This document shows, one piece after another, positions 1 to 8,676 of a stretch of DNA of 36,214 nt (position 1 is its first letter; each line of letters begins with the position of its first letter). A program made the position numbers and the translations under genes. Origin of the DNA: Ascidiaceihabitans donghaensis (GTDB taxonomy: Bacteria; Pseudomonadota; Alphaproteobacteria; Rhodobacterales; Rhodobacteraceae). Where the stretch lies: contig NZ_OMOR01000005.1 of the NCBI RefSeq assembly GCF_900302465.1, forward strand, positions 1-36,214, read 5' to 3'. The notes beneath the pieces were generated by a model. It searched no databases. It worked only from the letters and a program-made list of their open reading frames with translations, and was not told the DNA's origin.

Positions 1-127
1 CCGGTCAAGGCTGGGCAGCAGATCAAACAACAAGAAACGGTTGTAGGTTGCGTTGGACGGGGCGCGGCTTGACGACCGGTAGCTGCCTTCAAAGGCGCGG
101 CCCACAGGCAGGACATGCAGATGGGCG
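1..127. repeat. Terminal direct repeat, left copy (circular contig overlap)
   Basis: These 127 bases are identical to 36088-36214 and in the same orientation. The overlap lies inside one glycosyltransferase reading frame that continues without a break when the ends are joined. A 127-base end overlap is typical of a circular molecule left by a k-mer assembler (k = 127), so the repeat is read as an assembly artefact and the plasmid as about 36,087 bp. Confidence 0.95.
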
Positions 128-1122
128 TTGGGGTGGATGTCCACAACTTCCTGCAAATGCGCCAACCCGATGGGTTTGACGTTTGTGGACAGGAAAAACA
201 GGTTGATCTGGCGGGTCTGGTCCGCGCGGCTGAGCATCGATTGCAGCATAGCCGCCGTGTGGGGCAGATAGGCGCGGTCGGCGGCAAAAGCCACGTTCAC
301 ATGCGCAGGCCCGTTCAGGCTGTCATCGGCGACATAGGGCGTGACCAAAGCCTGCGACAGATTGACGATCGGCACCTCATGCACGCGCAGATCGGGCTGG
401 GTGGTTTGCAGGTGATGCACATAAACCGTCATCAGGCGTTCAGCCACAAACCCCAGATACCGGCTTTGCTGAACGCTGTAATGCGAACGGTCCAGATCAA
501 GGGTTTCCAGCTTGGCCAGAATGTCGAAGATCCACGCGGCATAGCGTTCCATCAGGTCACGGCGCATGACAAACATATTGCCCAGACGGATGTCTTTATC
601 GGCGCAGACCGCGTCAAAGCTGGCCAGATATTCGGGGTGGTCAGCAGCGATGATGTCGCGGGTCAGGTCGAGGTCTTCGGGGGCGTGGCCCTGGCGATAG
701 TTTTCTTTCACGGACCGGCCCATGCGGTGCACACGCGGGATGATCAGATCATAGTCGGTGCCATGGGCGGCCAGCCAGTTTTCGGTACTCTCCAGCCAGT
801 CGGGCACGTCGAAACGGGGCACATACAGCTCGGCTTCGTGACCTTCAAACTGGCCTTCGAAATCCAACACACGGCGATAGTGCATCAACCCGATATGGCT
901 GGCGGCGGTGTCGTTTTTCCACGCCCAATACAGCGCCGTCAGTTCACAATAAAACGCATTGCGGCCTGATATGTTTTCGCCTGTGTCATCGCCAATCATA
1001 TCCTGCAAAGGGGCGGCTGCACCTGCGCGTCCGACATGGATGGGACATACGGATGCGCTGCGCAACAAAGGGGCGGGTTTGTGATACGCAGTATAGAGGG
1101 CAAAGGTCACGGGAAGGATCAC
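1..1122 (-). CDS. DUF4422-GT8 glycosyltransferase, N-terminal part (gene crosses the contig join)
   Basis: This is the first 374 codons of a 614-residue protein that continues at 36087 and ends at 35365. Residues about 5-230 look like a DUF4422 domain: AYHKP, then DDTGENIS, YCELTALYWAWKN and GLMHYRR. From about residue 285 a GT8 (LPS galactosyltransferase-like) domain begins with NVAFAADRAYLPH; its DGD metal motif (residues 379-381) lies in the other piece. The start is taken as GTG at 1120-1122, because an in-frame TGA lies immediately upstream; no clear Shine-Dalgarno sequence is seen. It should transfer a hexose from a nucleotide sugar to a surface glycan at the cytoplasmic face; donor and acceptor are not evident. 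It leads a two-gene unit with the sulfotransferase-like gene. Confidence 0.9.
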   Translation of the reverse strand, partial: MILPVTFALYTAYHKPAPLLRSASVCPIHVGRAGAAAPLQDMIGDDTGENISGRNAFYCELTALYWAWKNDTAASHIGLMHYRRVLDFEGQFEGHEAELYVPRFDVPDWLESTENWLAAHGTDYDLIIPRVHRMGRSVKENYRQGHAPEDLDLTRDIIAADHPEYLASFDAVCADKDIRLGNMFVMRRDLMERYAAWIFDILAKLETLDLDRSHYSVQQSRYLGFVAERLMTVYVHHLQTTQPDLRVHEVPIVNLSQALVTPYVADDSLNGPAHVNVAFAADRAYLPHTAAMLQSMLSRADQTRQINLFFLSTNVKPIGLAHLQEVVDIHPNAHLHVLPVGRAFEGSYRSSSRAPSNATYNRFLLFDLLPSLDR

Positions 1123-1279
1123 TCAACATCTGTTAATGGTCTTGTGCGGCGGTATCCCCTTGCCCTTGCATTGTCAACGCGCGGGGGATGTGGTGCGGGC
1201 GGCAGATAGCCAATAGATTTACCATAACCATGATTATAAGACAGGTATTTCACCGTCTGTCTGGCGGCTTTCCTACCAC

Positions 1280-1315
1280 AAAAAAAGCCCCGGCCCCTAA
1301 AGGGCCGGAGCTTTC
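1280..1315 (-). terminator. Rho-independent terminator after the metalloprotease gene
   Basis: On the minus strand a GC-rich stem (AAGCTCCGGCCC pairing with GGGCCGGGGCTT, one mismatch, loop of about 5) is followed by seven T residues. It lies 43 bases beyond the stop of the protease gene and reads in the right direction for it. The rest of 1123-1357 holds the probable promoter of the GT8 gene; no convincing -35/-10 pair was found. Confidence 0.85.
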
Positions 1316-1357
1316 AAATCATGGTTCTGATCCGGCAAGCGGACCCTTTAGCCGGTG

Positions 1358-3784
1358 CTATCCGGTGACCAAAATCGCGTCGTCCGGGTTGGTCAGGGAT
1401 GTGACCCCTTCAAGGAAGATTTCGACGCCGTTGTCGAAGTCCAACAGGATGCCGCCGTTCTCGAAGCTGCCGAAGGCTGTGAAGACCGCGGTGCCTGTGG
1501 TCTGGCCTGTCAGCATGTTGGCGTTCAATTGGATCGTATCGCCGAAGGTGAAGTCCTCGATGGTGTTGATCTCGGAGTTGACGTTGAAGATGAACACATC
1601 ATCGCCGTTGCCGCCCTTCATGGTGTCATTGCCTTTGCCCGCTTCCAAGCGGTCATTGTTGTTGCCACCGTTCAGATAGTCATCGCCGAACCCGCCGCGC
1701 AGAATGTCGTTGCCATCGGCGCCGTACAGCGTGTCGTTGCCGTTGCCACCGCTCATGGTGTCGGCGCCTGCTTCACCGCGCATCACGTCGTTCTGGTTCT
1801 GGCCGTTCATCACGTCGTTGCCCGATCCGCCCCGCATGTTGTCGTTGCCATCGCCGCCGTTCATCGTGTCGTTGTCGCGCTCGCCGTACATGACGTCGCG
1901 GCCCGATCCACCATCCAGACGGTCGTTGTTGAACCCGCCGCGCATGGTGTCGTTGCCCGATCCGCCAATCAGCGTATCGTTGCCCTGGTTGCCAAAGATC
2001 ATGTCGTTTTGCGATTCACCGCGCATCACGTCATTGCCTGTGCCACCGTTCAGCGTGTCTTCGCCGCCGCCACCATAGAACTGGTCGTTGCCGCCATCGC
2101 CATTCAGGCTGTCATCGCCCGCTTGGCCCGCAAGGCGGTCGCCCTCAGTGCCACCGTTCAGCGTGTCATTGCCGTTCTCGCCCACAAGGCGATCCTTGCC
2201 ACCGCCACCAAAGAGCACGTCATTTTCATTGCCCCCCGCCAGCGTGTCATTGCCTTTGCCGCCGGACAACGTGTCAAACCCTGCCCCGCCAAAGATCGTG
2301 TCACGGCCATCGCCACCATCAATCGTGTCGTTGCCCTGATTGCCAGCCAAGCGGTTGGCCGCATCGTTGCCGATAATCGTGTCGTTGCCCGACCCGCCAA
2401 AGGCGCGTTCAATCACCACGCCGTCCGCAATGGTATACCCGCCTGCGATGCCGTTGGCCGCAGATACGAACCCGCCGCCGCCGACCTCATCCAGCAATGT
2501 CGCAGCCCGCAAATCAAGCACGGCATCACGCACCCCTGTGTAGCGCATGCTGTCGGTGCCGCCTGTGTCCCAGATGCTCAGCCAATGGGTGCCGCTGCCG
2601 TTGGCGTCGTCCAGGAAGTAATTGTTGTTGCCATTTTGGAACGTGTCATTGGCGCCGTAGATTTCCTGCAGAACCGCAATGTCCAGCCCCATGGGGCCAC
2701 CTTCCAGCCCCCATGTTTCGGCAGATGTGCCTTCTGTGCCAACAGCACCCGCGTTGTAGCCGGGGTTGTAGGACATGATGGTGAACAGACCCTGGTTCAG
2801 CAAATAGGTGCCATAGTCATTGAAGTCGCTGGTGACGCCCGTCATCACATCGGATCCGCCGCCGGTGTCATGGGGGTGGGACATGCCCAGACCGTGCAGA
2901 ATTTCATGCACCATGGTGACCCAGCCCAGGCCGCCCTGTTCCAGATCGCCGCCCGCAAAGCGGTCCCACTGTGAGGCGTTGAACATCCCGTGGCCCGAGT
3001 TGGCCCCGAAGCCCTGCGGATAGAAGAACCCAAGATAGCCGTTGCCCATCTCGTTGTTGCCATCCAGAAACAACTCGAAATCGGCAGTCGCTGTGCCGCT
3101 GACTTCGACAAAATCCACGTCGATTAAGGTTTCCAGCATGTCGAACACGGCGCGGAATTGCTGCTGTTCGTAAGCTGTGAAAGCGTCGGATTGATAGGTG
3201 TCGCCCCCATCGGACAGGAATTGCCCTGCCGCTTCAAAGGAAAAGGTGATGGTGGTGTTGCCAGCCAGATTGCCGCCGCCCCAGATCAGGGAATCGATGG
3301 CGTTGGAATTTTGCTCGGGTTGGGGCGGCGCTTCGCCGAAGGTGGCAGACAGCACATAGTCGCCGCCAACGCTGTCCCAGGTTTCCGCTTTCACAAAATA
3401 TGTGCCGGAGGTGGTTGGGGAAAACGTCACGGATACCGTGGACAGCGCACCGGCATTGCCATCGGACTGCAAGAACGTACCGGTCGGGCCATAGATCACC
3501 AGATAGGGGTCCAGTTCGGCGTTGCCGTTGGAATAGTCGCCGGTCATCGTGAAGGTCACTTGTTCGCCTGCGGTGATCTCGAAGCTGATCCAGTCGTCAG
3601 GATAAAACCCTGAAGGCACCTCGTCCAGCGTGCCATAAAAGCTGTCGCCATCACCAATGGAGTAGGGTGTTGTCACACCACTTGGCGCATCATCGCCTTC
3701 TGTGATGTCCAACCCCAGGCTTTCCAGACCGGAATGCAGGATTTCCTGAACGTCGTAGTTAACAATCGAGCACGTCACACACAT
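1358..3784 (-). CDS. Serralysin-like M10 metalloprotease with PPC domain and RTX repeats
   Basis: A secreted zinc metalloprotease of 808 residues. The start at 3784 follows AAGGGG at good spacing; an upstream ATG at 3835 lacks one. Residues about 41-148 resemble a bacterial pre-peptidase C-terminal (PPC) beta-sandwich domain (SFYGTLDE, DPYLVIYGPTG, GTYFVKAE). The metzincin motif HEILHGLGMSH (residues 293-303, followed by PHD) and the Met-turn IMSYNPG (336-342) define the catalytic domain. From about residue 461 to 745 there are roughly 30 nonapeptides of GGxGxDxLx type that bind calcium, then a C-terminal cassette with the sequence LNANMLTGQTTG. There is no Sec signal peptide, which fits type I secretion. 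No HlyB/HlyD genes are on the plasmid. It may act in matrix remodelling or nutrient release. Confidence 0.92.
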   Translation of the reverse strand: MCVTCSIVNYDVQEILHSGLESLGLDITEGDDAPSGVTTPYSIGDGDSFYGTLDEVPSGFYPDDWISFEITAGEQVTFTMTGDYSNGNAELDPYLVIYGPTGTFLQSDGNAGALSTVSVTFSPTTSGTYFVKAETWDSVGGDYVLSATFGEAPPQPEQNSNAIDSLIWGGGNLAGNTTITFSFEAAGQFLSDGGDTYQSDAFTAYEQQQFRAVFDMLETLIDVDFVEVSGTATADFELFLDGNNEMGNGYLGFFYPQGFGANSGHGMFNASQWDRFAGGDLEQGGLGWVTMVHEILHGLGMSHPHDTGGGSDVMTGVTSDFNDYGTYLLNQGLFTIMSYNPGYNAGAVGTEGTSAETWGLEGGPMGLDIAVLQEIYGANDTFQNGNNNYFLDDANGSGTHWLSIWDTGGTDSMRYTGVRDAVLDLRAATLLDEVGGGGFVSAANGIAGGYTIADGVVIERAFGGSGNDTIIGNDAANRLAGNQGNDTIDGGDGRDTIFGGAGFDTLSGGKGNDTLAGGNENDVLFGGGGKDRLVGENGNDTLNGGTEGDRLAGQAGDDSLNGDGGNDQFYGGGGEDTLNGGTGNDVMRGESQNDMIFGNQGNDTLIGGSGNDTMRGGFNNDRLDGGSGRDVMYGERDNDTMNGGDGNDNMRGGSGNDVMNGQNQNDVMRGEAGADTMSGGNGNDTLYGADGNDILRGGFGDDYLNGGNNNDRLEAGKGNDTMKGGNGDDVFIFNVNSEINTIEDFTFGDTIQLNANMLTGQTTGTAVFTAFGSFENGGILLDFDNGVEIFLEGVTSLTNPDDAILVTG

Positions 3785-3924
3785 GGTGAACCCCTTCCAA
3801 AACCAAAAGACTCGCCCCCAAAGCAAGTTGTGCAACTTTTAACAAATTCATGTGATCTGCACCAGTGCGGCAAAGGGTCAACCGCCGATTGTGCCGCTCC
3901 GGCCACAGAGGTATTCAACCAAAG

Positions 3925-6264
3925 CTAGAATATCTCGATGTTATCGGCAAACCCGTCCAACGAACGGCCCCAGAAAAACACGATCTTGTCGCCACCGCCA
4001 AAATCCAGCACCGCGTTGTTGCCCTCGATACTGCCAAAGGCCTGCACCACCTGCCAGCCTGTGGTTTGCCCGTCCAGAAGGTTGGAATTGAGCCTTAGAA
4101 TATCCTCGTCGCGGTCAAACCCGATCATCAAATCGCGGTCCATGCCGCTTGCAAACACAAAGGTATCGGCGCCTGTGCCCCCTTTGACGTAATCCCAGCC
4201 CCCGCCCGGCACGATGGTGTCGTTGCCCGACCCGCCAAAGATGCGGTCCGCGCCGTCACCTGCGAAAATCCGCTCATCGCCCTGATTGCCAAACAATGTG
4301 TCATTGCCGGATCCGCCATACATCGTGTCATCGCCGACACCGCCACGGAACCAGTCATTGCCTTGATTGCCATAGAGCGCATCCGATCCCCCGCCCCCGT
4401 TCACCGTGTCGTTTTCATTGGCGCCGCGCACCGTGTCATCGCCGCGCTGGCCGAACATGCGGTTGGCGCCCTCGCCGCCTGCGATGGAATCATTGCCATC
4501 GCCGCCATAGATGAAATCATCCCCCGTCTCGCCGTTCAGCACATCGTTGTCGCGCCCCCCCCGCAGGGTATCGTGACCGCTGCCCCCCCAAATCACATCG
4601 TCGCCGTACCCGCTGACCAACATGTCATCGCCGCTAAAGCCATAGATCGTGTCGTTGCCTTCCAGCGCCGACAAGCTGTCAACGCCGCTGGTGCCGGTCA
4701 GCATGTCCGCCGCGCTGCTGGGGGCCGTGGATTCCGTATCATCAGCACTGTCGTCATATTCCACCGGCAAAGCCCGTGTCGGGCCCAGCATGATCTTTTC
4801 ACGCACTTGATTGGGGTTCAGCCCGCCGTTGGTCCCCTTCAGAACATCCAGCACTTCGTCATTGTGGGTGATGCGCACCCCACCATCGATCTGAACAATG
4901 TCCAATTGGTCCACCGAATACAGAAACGACCAGAAGGACAGGTCGATAAAATCTTCATTGACCTTGAAGTCTTCGATCGTGTCCCGCACCCCGTCCTGGG
5001 CAATGATAAACACATCCGCCCCGCTGCCGCCGCGCAAGGTATCGCTGCCACCCCCGTCCATCAACGTGTCCTGCCCCCCGCCACCGTACAGGCTGTCGTT
5101 GCCATTCTGACCTGCCAAAATGTCCTGGGACCCTGTGCCGGACAGGGTTTGCCCCCCGCTTGCCGCCAGCCGCGTCTGGCCCTGACCCGCCAAGTCGTAA
5201 CTGAGCTGCGTCAACCCGGCCGCAGCGCCGGAGGCTGCGAAAACCTGCAAGTCGCCCCCCGCATAGGCCAATGTGATGGCGGTGACACCGTTCAGCCCCG
5301 CCTCGACGCTGTCGGCGATGGTATCAAGATGCTGTAAGGTGCCATTGGGCAGGACAGAAAACAGGGTGATGCCATCGTCGCCACCGCCCGCCGCAACAAA
5401 CCAGCGCCCCTCTATTTCGATGCTGTCCACGGCCTGCACCCCGCCAAACCGCATATCCAGACTATCCAGCATATGATCGGTCACAGTCAGCTGGCCGTTG
5501 GAGGCAATCTGCATCACGGTCAGCGCCCCGCTGCCACCATTGGTGGGCATGGACGCCACCAGCACAAAAGACGTGGCCCCTATGGTCATGACCGTCATGT
5601 CGGTGGGGATCATGATGCCAACGCCGTCTGCCGGGCCGATGCTGTCGGCCAGCACCGGATCAAATCCGTTCATACGGTAGCTGCTGATGCCGCGATCCCC
5701 CATGCTGGCGGCCAGCATGATTTCGGTGCCCCCCGCAAGCGTCACCATTTTGATATCCGACACCTGTGTGGTGTGACTGGATTTGGTATCGGCTTCGGTG
5801 TGGCGCAGGGTCAGCCCGTTGCCCGATTGGGTGTAAAGCTGGGCACCCGTGCCGCTGGTATCTGCAGTCACGATATGGCCTGCGTCGGTTTCTGCCAAAG
5901 CGGTGTAACTGCCGTTGCCGGTGACATCCATGACAGCGCGGCCACCCAGCTGGCCCACCCCCGACAGATCATAGCTGATGATTTTTCCCGCCGAGATGCC
6001 GCCCACCAACAGCGTACCACCCCCATCCACCACTTCGATTTCCGCGCCCTGCCCTGCAAAGCCGCCCAAGTCGAACAAGGCCGTGTCAATCAAAGACACA
6101 GCCCCGCTGTTGGATAGAAAATAGCTGGTGACACCGCCGCCAAATCCGGTGGAGGCATATAGGATCGTACCAGCATCCGTGACATGCGCTTCCAAATCGC
6201 GCACGCCAAAGTCCAATGCATCCGTGCCTGTTTGCAAGACACGCAAAAACTCCATGCTCGGCAT
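3925..6264 (-). CDS. RTX calcium-binding protein with beta-propeller-like N-terminus
   Basis: A 779-residue secreted protein. The first 370 residues are blades of repeated beta-rich sequence (for example ALTVMQIASNGQLTV and ITLFSVLPNGTLQHL), like lactonase or YVTN-type propellers. There is one short RTX block at about 375-425, a spacer, and a longer block at about 530-700 (GGSGNDTLFGN and similar). The last 80 residues (LNSNLLDGQTTG, then AFGS and LDFGGGDKI) match the tail of the neighbouring metalloprotease. No Sec signal and no catalytic motif are visible. The start at 6264 (MPSMEF) is chosen; ATG at 6255 is an alternative. Such proteins are commonly annotated only as calcium-binding proteins; an adhesin or matrix role is inferred from context. 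Confidence 0.88.
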   Translation of the reverse strand: MPSMEFLRVLQTGTDALDFGVRDLEAHVTDAGTILYASTGFGGGVTSYFLSNSGAVSLIDTALFDLGGFAGQGAEIEVVDGGGTLLVGGISAGKIISYDLSGVGQLGGRAVMDVTGNGSYTALAETDAGHIVTADTSGTGAQLYTQSGNGLTLRHTEADTKSSHTTQVSDIKMVTLAGGTEIMLAASMGDRGISSYRMNGFDPVLADSIGPADGVGIMIPTDMTVMTIGATSFVLVASMPTNGGSGALTVMQIASNGQLTVTDHMLDSLDMRFGGVQAVDSIEIEGRWFVAAGGGDDGITLFSVLPNGTLQHLDTIADSVEAGLNGVTAITLAYAGGDLQVFAASGAAAGLTQLSYDLAGQGQTRLAASGGQTLSGTGSQDILAGQNGNDSLYGGGGQDTLMDGGGSDTLRGGSGADVFIIAQDGVRDTIEDFKVNEDFIDLSFWSFLYSVDQLDIVQIDGGVRITHNDEVLDVLKGTNGGLNPNQVREKIMLGPTRALPVEYDDSADDTESTAPSSAADMLTGTSGVDSLSALEGNDTIYGFSGDDMLVSGYGDDVIWGGSGHDTLRGGRDNDVLNGETGDDFIYGGDGNDSIAGGEGANRMFGQRGDDTVRGANENDTVNGGGGSDALYGNQGNDWFRGGVGDDTMYGGSGNDTLFGNQGDERIFAGDGADRIFGGSGNDTIVPGGGWDYVKGGTGADTFVFASGMDRDLMIGFDRDEDILRLNSNLLDGQTTGWQVVQAFGSIEGNNAVLDFGGGDKIVFFWGRSLDGFADNIEIF

Positions 6265-6356
6265 ACCAATGCCACCCCAAATTCAAACCCACTCGGGGCT
6301 AAACTGGGCGCTGCAACGGGCCTTAAAGGGTACGAAATTGGGGCGCAGATGCGAAG

Positions 6357-6370
6357 AAATCCGCGGATTT
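6357..6370. promoter_or_regulatory. Perfect 14-bp palindrome upstream of the RTX gene
   Basis: AAATCCGCGGATTT is a perfect palindrome in the 171-base gap between kpsT and the RTX gene. Its place, about 90 bases before the RTX start, fits an operator. No regulator gene on the plasmid can be tied to it. Confidence 0.35.
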
Positions 6371-6435
6371 TCTGCAAGATGTTAAGCATAAGTGGATGAA
6401 ACACGGGCAGACAAGGCACCGCCCGCAGCAGGGGA

Positions 6436-7098
6436 TCAGTGGCCGCTTTGCACCAGAAATTGATGGCGTGAAATGGCCTCTTCGAGATCCTCGAAATAGG
6501 TCAATTCCCCTTTGTTCAGCACCAAACCGCTGTCGCAGAAATTGCGCACGGCCCCCATCTGGTGGCTGACCATAATGGCACTGGAGGTCTTCATGCGGTC
6601 GTGAAAGACCGCGCGGCTCTTTTGGTTAAAGGACGCATCCCCCACAGCTGTGACTTCATCCACAAGATAGGTGTCGAACCGGATGCCCATGGACAGACCA
6701 AAGCCCAACCGCGCACGCATCCCCTGACTGTAGGTGCGCACCGGCATAAAGAACTGATCGCCCAATTCCGAGAAATCCAACACAAAAGCCACCAAGGCTT
6801 CGGTGTCCACGCCGTAAACCCGCGCCACAAAACGCACGTTCTGCGCCCCCGACATTTGCGGGTGAAACGAACTGCCGAAGCCCACAGGCCACGAAATGGT
6901 GCCGTCTGTGATCACACGGCCCTCGTCGGCGGGCAAAATACCCGCAATGATCTGCAATAGGGTCGATTTACCGGCGCCATTCAGCCCCAAAAGCGCCAGC
7001 GATTTGCCCGTAGGCAGGGTCAGGTTCAGACCATTGATGACCGTCTTGCGCCGGCCCCGGATCCAAAAGCTTTTGTGCAGGTTTTCAAAGCGGATCAT
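6436..7098 (-). CDS. kpsT: Polysaccharide ABC exporter, ATP-binding protein (KpsT type)
   Basis: A 220-residue ATPase, the usual KpsT length, that powers export of a capsule-like polysaccharide across the inner membrane with the KpsM permease. Visible motifs are Walker A GLNGAGKST (38-46), an ABC signature region YSQGMRARLGF (from 123), Walker B TYLVDEV (143-149) and the switch His in MVSHQM. The start MIRFENLHKSF at 7098 is typical of the family and lies 5 bases after the kpsE stop, so the two are translationally close. It follows kpsE on the same strand; kpsM is divergent. Confidence 0.93.
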   Translation of the reverse strand: MIRFENLHKSFWIRGRRKTVINGLNLTLPTGKSLALLGLNGAGKSTLLQIIAGILPADEGRVITDGTISWPVGFGSSFHPQMSGAQNVRFVARVYGVDTEALVAFVLDFSELGDQFFMPVRTYSQGMRARLGFGLSMGIRFDTYLVDEVTAVGDASFNQKSRAVFHDRMKTSSAIMVSHQMGAVRNFCDSGLVLNKGELTYFEDLEEAISRHQFLVQSGH

Positions 7099-7103
7099 GG
7101 GGG

Positions 7104-8531
7104 TCAGCGGCTGTCGCGGATGGAATAGTAAATCAGCGCCAGAATGGACCAGATCAACCCCACAAACAGACCGATCATGCCCAGCAACACCCAACGGCGG
7201 GGAAATTCCGAGGACTGCGGCAAGGTGGGGCGCACGTAGGCCTCCAGATAACGGCTTTGGCGGCCTGCATTGTTGCGCGCCACGTCCAATGCCGTCAGCG
7301 CGGCACGGTAGCCTTCTTCGGCAAATTCGCGGTCCACCACCAGCCCTTCGAATTCGGCCAGCAAGGTCGGATAATCCTCGCCCCCCACCGTGATGTCGCC
7401 CGACGCCACGTTTTCGCGTTCAATGACAATCCGGTTCTTGATGACTTCAATGGTGCGGCGGGCCTGTTTGACACGGGGATCACTTTCAGAGGACTGGTCC
7501 AGAAGCACATCCAGATCGATCAAGGCCTGCGCCAGCTGGGCCTGCAAATTGTTGACCACACCAAGACGGCCCTGCAGGTCGGTGGCGGGATCCACGATCT
7601 GGGTGCGGGTGCGGAACAGGATCAGCGCCTCGCGGGCATCCTTCAGCCGCCTCAGCGACACTTCCAGATCGCGCTGCGCATAGCGCAACAGATCCTCACG
7701 CGCCTGATCGTTCAGCGCGTTGATCATGTTCTGGCTTTCTTCCACGATGCCTGTGCCAATGGCTTGAGCCGTCTTTGCATCAAAGGCCAGAACGCGCAGT
7801 TCGATCAAGCCGCTGCCCTGATCGTAAGACACACGGATGATGCGGCTCCAATACCAGACAAGTTCTTCGATGGTGGCGTCGGGCCAAATGGCAAAAATAA
7901 CATCATCCGGCCAGGGTTGCGCGTAATGGCCACGCAGATCAAAGCGGTCGTCAATGCGTGACACCATTTCCTGACTTTGAATGAATTCATACAAGATATC
8001 GGCGTCCGAAGTGCTGGACCCGCCAAACAGATCGCCCAAACCATTGCCCAATAAATCCGCGCTGGAACTGCCGCCCTCCTGACGCACAGTGAACCCCACA
8101 GTCGAAGCATATTGGTCGGTGCTGACGGTCCACAAATACCACGCCGACACCAGCAAAGGGGCCACGATCAGCGCAAGGGCGGACAGCACCAGCCCCCAAT
8201 GCCTGCGCCGCATACCGGCGTTGGTGGCCATGGGGGCGATTTCGACCACTTTGGGGGGCGGGTTCTGCTTGCCCTTGCCTTTGCCTTTTGCACCGGGCCC
8301 TTTTGCACCAGGGCCCGCTTTGGGGCCTTTGCCCTTTTGGCCGGGCCCGTTCTGAGGCCGGTTTTGGGGCCGATTTTGAGGCCGATTTTGAGGGGGCTCG
8401 TTTGATTTGGCTGTATTGGCTGTATCAGGGGCCTCTTCAATGACGGGTTGCACAGATGGTTCTGCGACCTGCGCCCGTGGGGCTTGGGCCACATCGCGGG
8501 AGGCCGCCTGAGGGGCCTGAAACTTGCGCAT
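7104..8531 (-). CDS. kpsE: Capsule export inner-membrane protein (KpsE/Wzz-like, PCP-3)
   Basis: A 475-residue polysaccharide co-polymerase-type protein. A cytoplasmic tail rich in Pro, Gly, Lys and Asn (about residues 45-100, with RPQN repeated) is followed by a first membrane helix (WGLVLSALALIVAPLLVSAW), a long periplasmic region with coiled-coil character (LRYAQRDLEVSLRRLKDARE), and a second helix near the C-terminus (WVLLGMIGLFVGLIWSILAL). That is the KpsE/CtrB/BexC layout. It should link the KpsMT transporter to an outer-membrane channel. The start at 8531 (MRKFQ) is chosen because family members begin near an RKF stretch; the frame stays open to 8777, so the start is uncertain. Confidence 0.85.
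   Translation of the reverse strand: MRKFQAPQAASRDVAQAPRAQVAEPSVQPVIEEAPDTANTAKSNEPPQNRPQNRPQNRPQNGPGQKGKGPKAGPGAKGPGAKGKGKGKQNPPPKVVEIAPMATNAGMRRRHWGLVLSALALIVAPLLVSAWYLWTVSTDQYASTVGFTVRQEGGSSSADLLGNGLGDLFGGSSTSDADILYEFIQSQEMVSRIDDRFDLRGHYAQPWPDDVIFAIWPDATIEELVWYWSRIIRVSYDQGSGLIELRVLAFDAKTAQAIGTGIVEESQNMINALNDQAREDLLRYAQRDLEVSLRRLKDAREALILFRTRTQIVDPATDLQGRLGVVNNLQAQLAQALIDLDVLLDQSSESDPRVKQARRTIEVIKNRIVIERENVASGDITVGGEDYPTLLAEFEGLVVDREFAEEGYRAALTALDVARNNAGRQSRYLEAYVRPTLPQSSEFPRRWVLLGMIGLFVGLIWSILALIYYSIRDSR
8354..8395 (-). repeat. 12-bp tandem repeat coding for RPQN units in kpsE
   Basis: About three and a half copies of a 12-base unit (plus strand GAGGCCGATTTT, with variants GAGGCCGGTTTT and GGGGCCGATTTT) encode consecutive RPQN tetrapeptides in the N-terminal tail of KpsE. 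Copy-number change would keep the reading frame. Confidence 0.75.
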
Positions 8532-8676
8532 GCCTTTGCGCGGGGCTGTCCCGTCGGCATCATTTTGCGCGGCGCCTATTATGGGCGTGTCAGAGTTTAC
8601 TTTATCTTCCAACGACTTACACCACCCATAAGCGATTTGATTTCCTGTTCTCATTTCTACATAGTCGGGGCAGAAA

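Noticed and set aside
1-127. Terminal repeats as transposon or integron ends
   Set aside because: The copies are direct, lie at the exact contig ends inside one gene, have no inverted ends, and no transposase is present.
115-969. A 284-codon plus-strand open frame opposite the GT8 gene
   Set aside because: The minus strand encodes a continuous DUF4422-GT8 protein with recognised motifs; the plus-strand frame has no family features.
1640-2400. Evenly spaced repeats that look like a CRISPR or satellite array
   Set aside because: The period is about 27 bases, the reading frame is kept, and the units translate to GGxGxDxLx calcium-binding repeats.
1355-2974. A 539-codon plus-strand open frame opposite the metalloprotease
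   Set aside because: It is the complement of RTX repeat coding DNA. Its translation is a monotonous run of Val, Ala and Ile with the 27-base RTX period, has no domain, and the minus strand is clearly coding.
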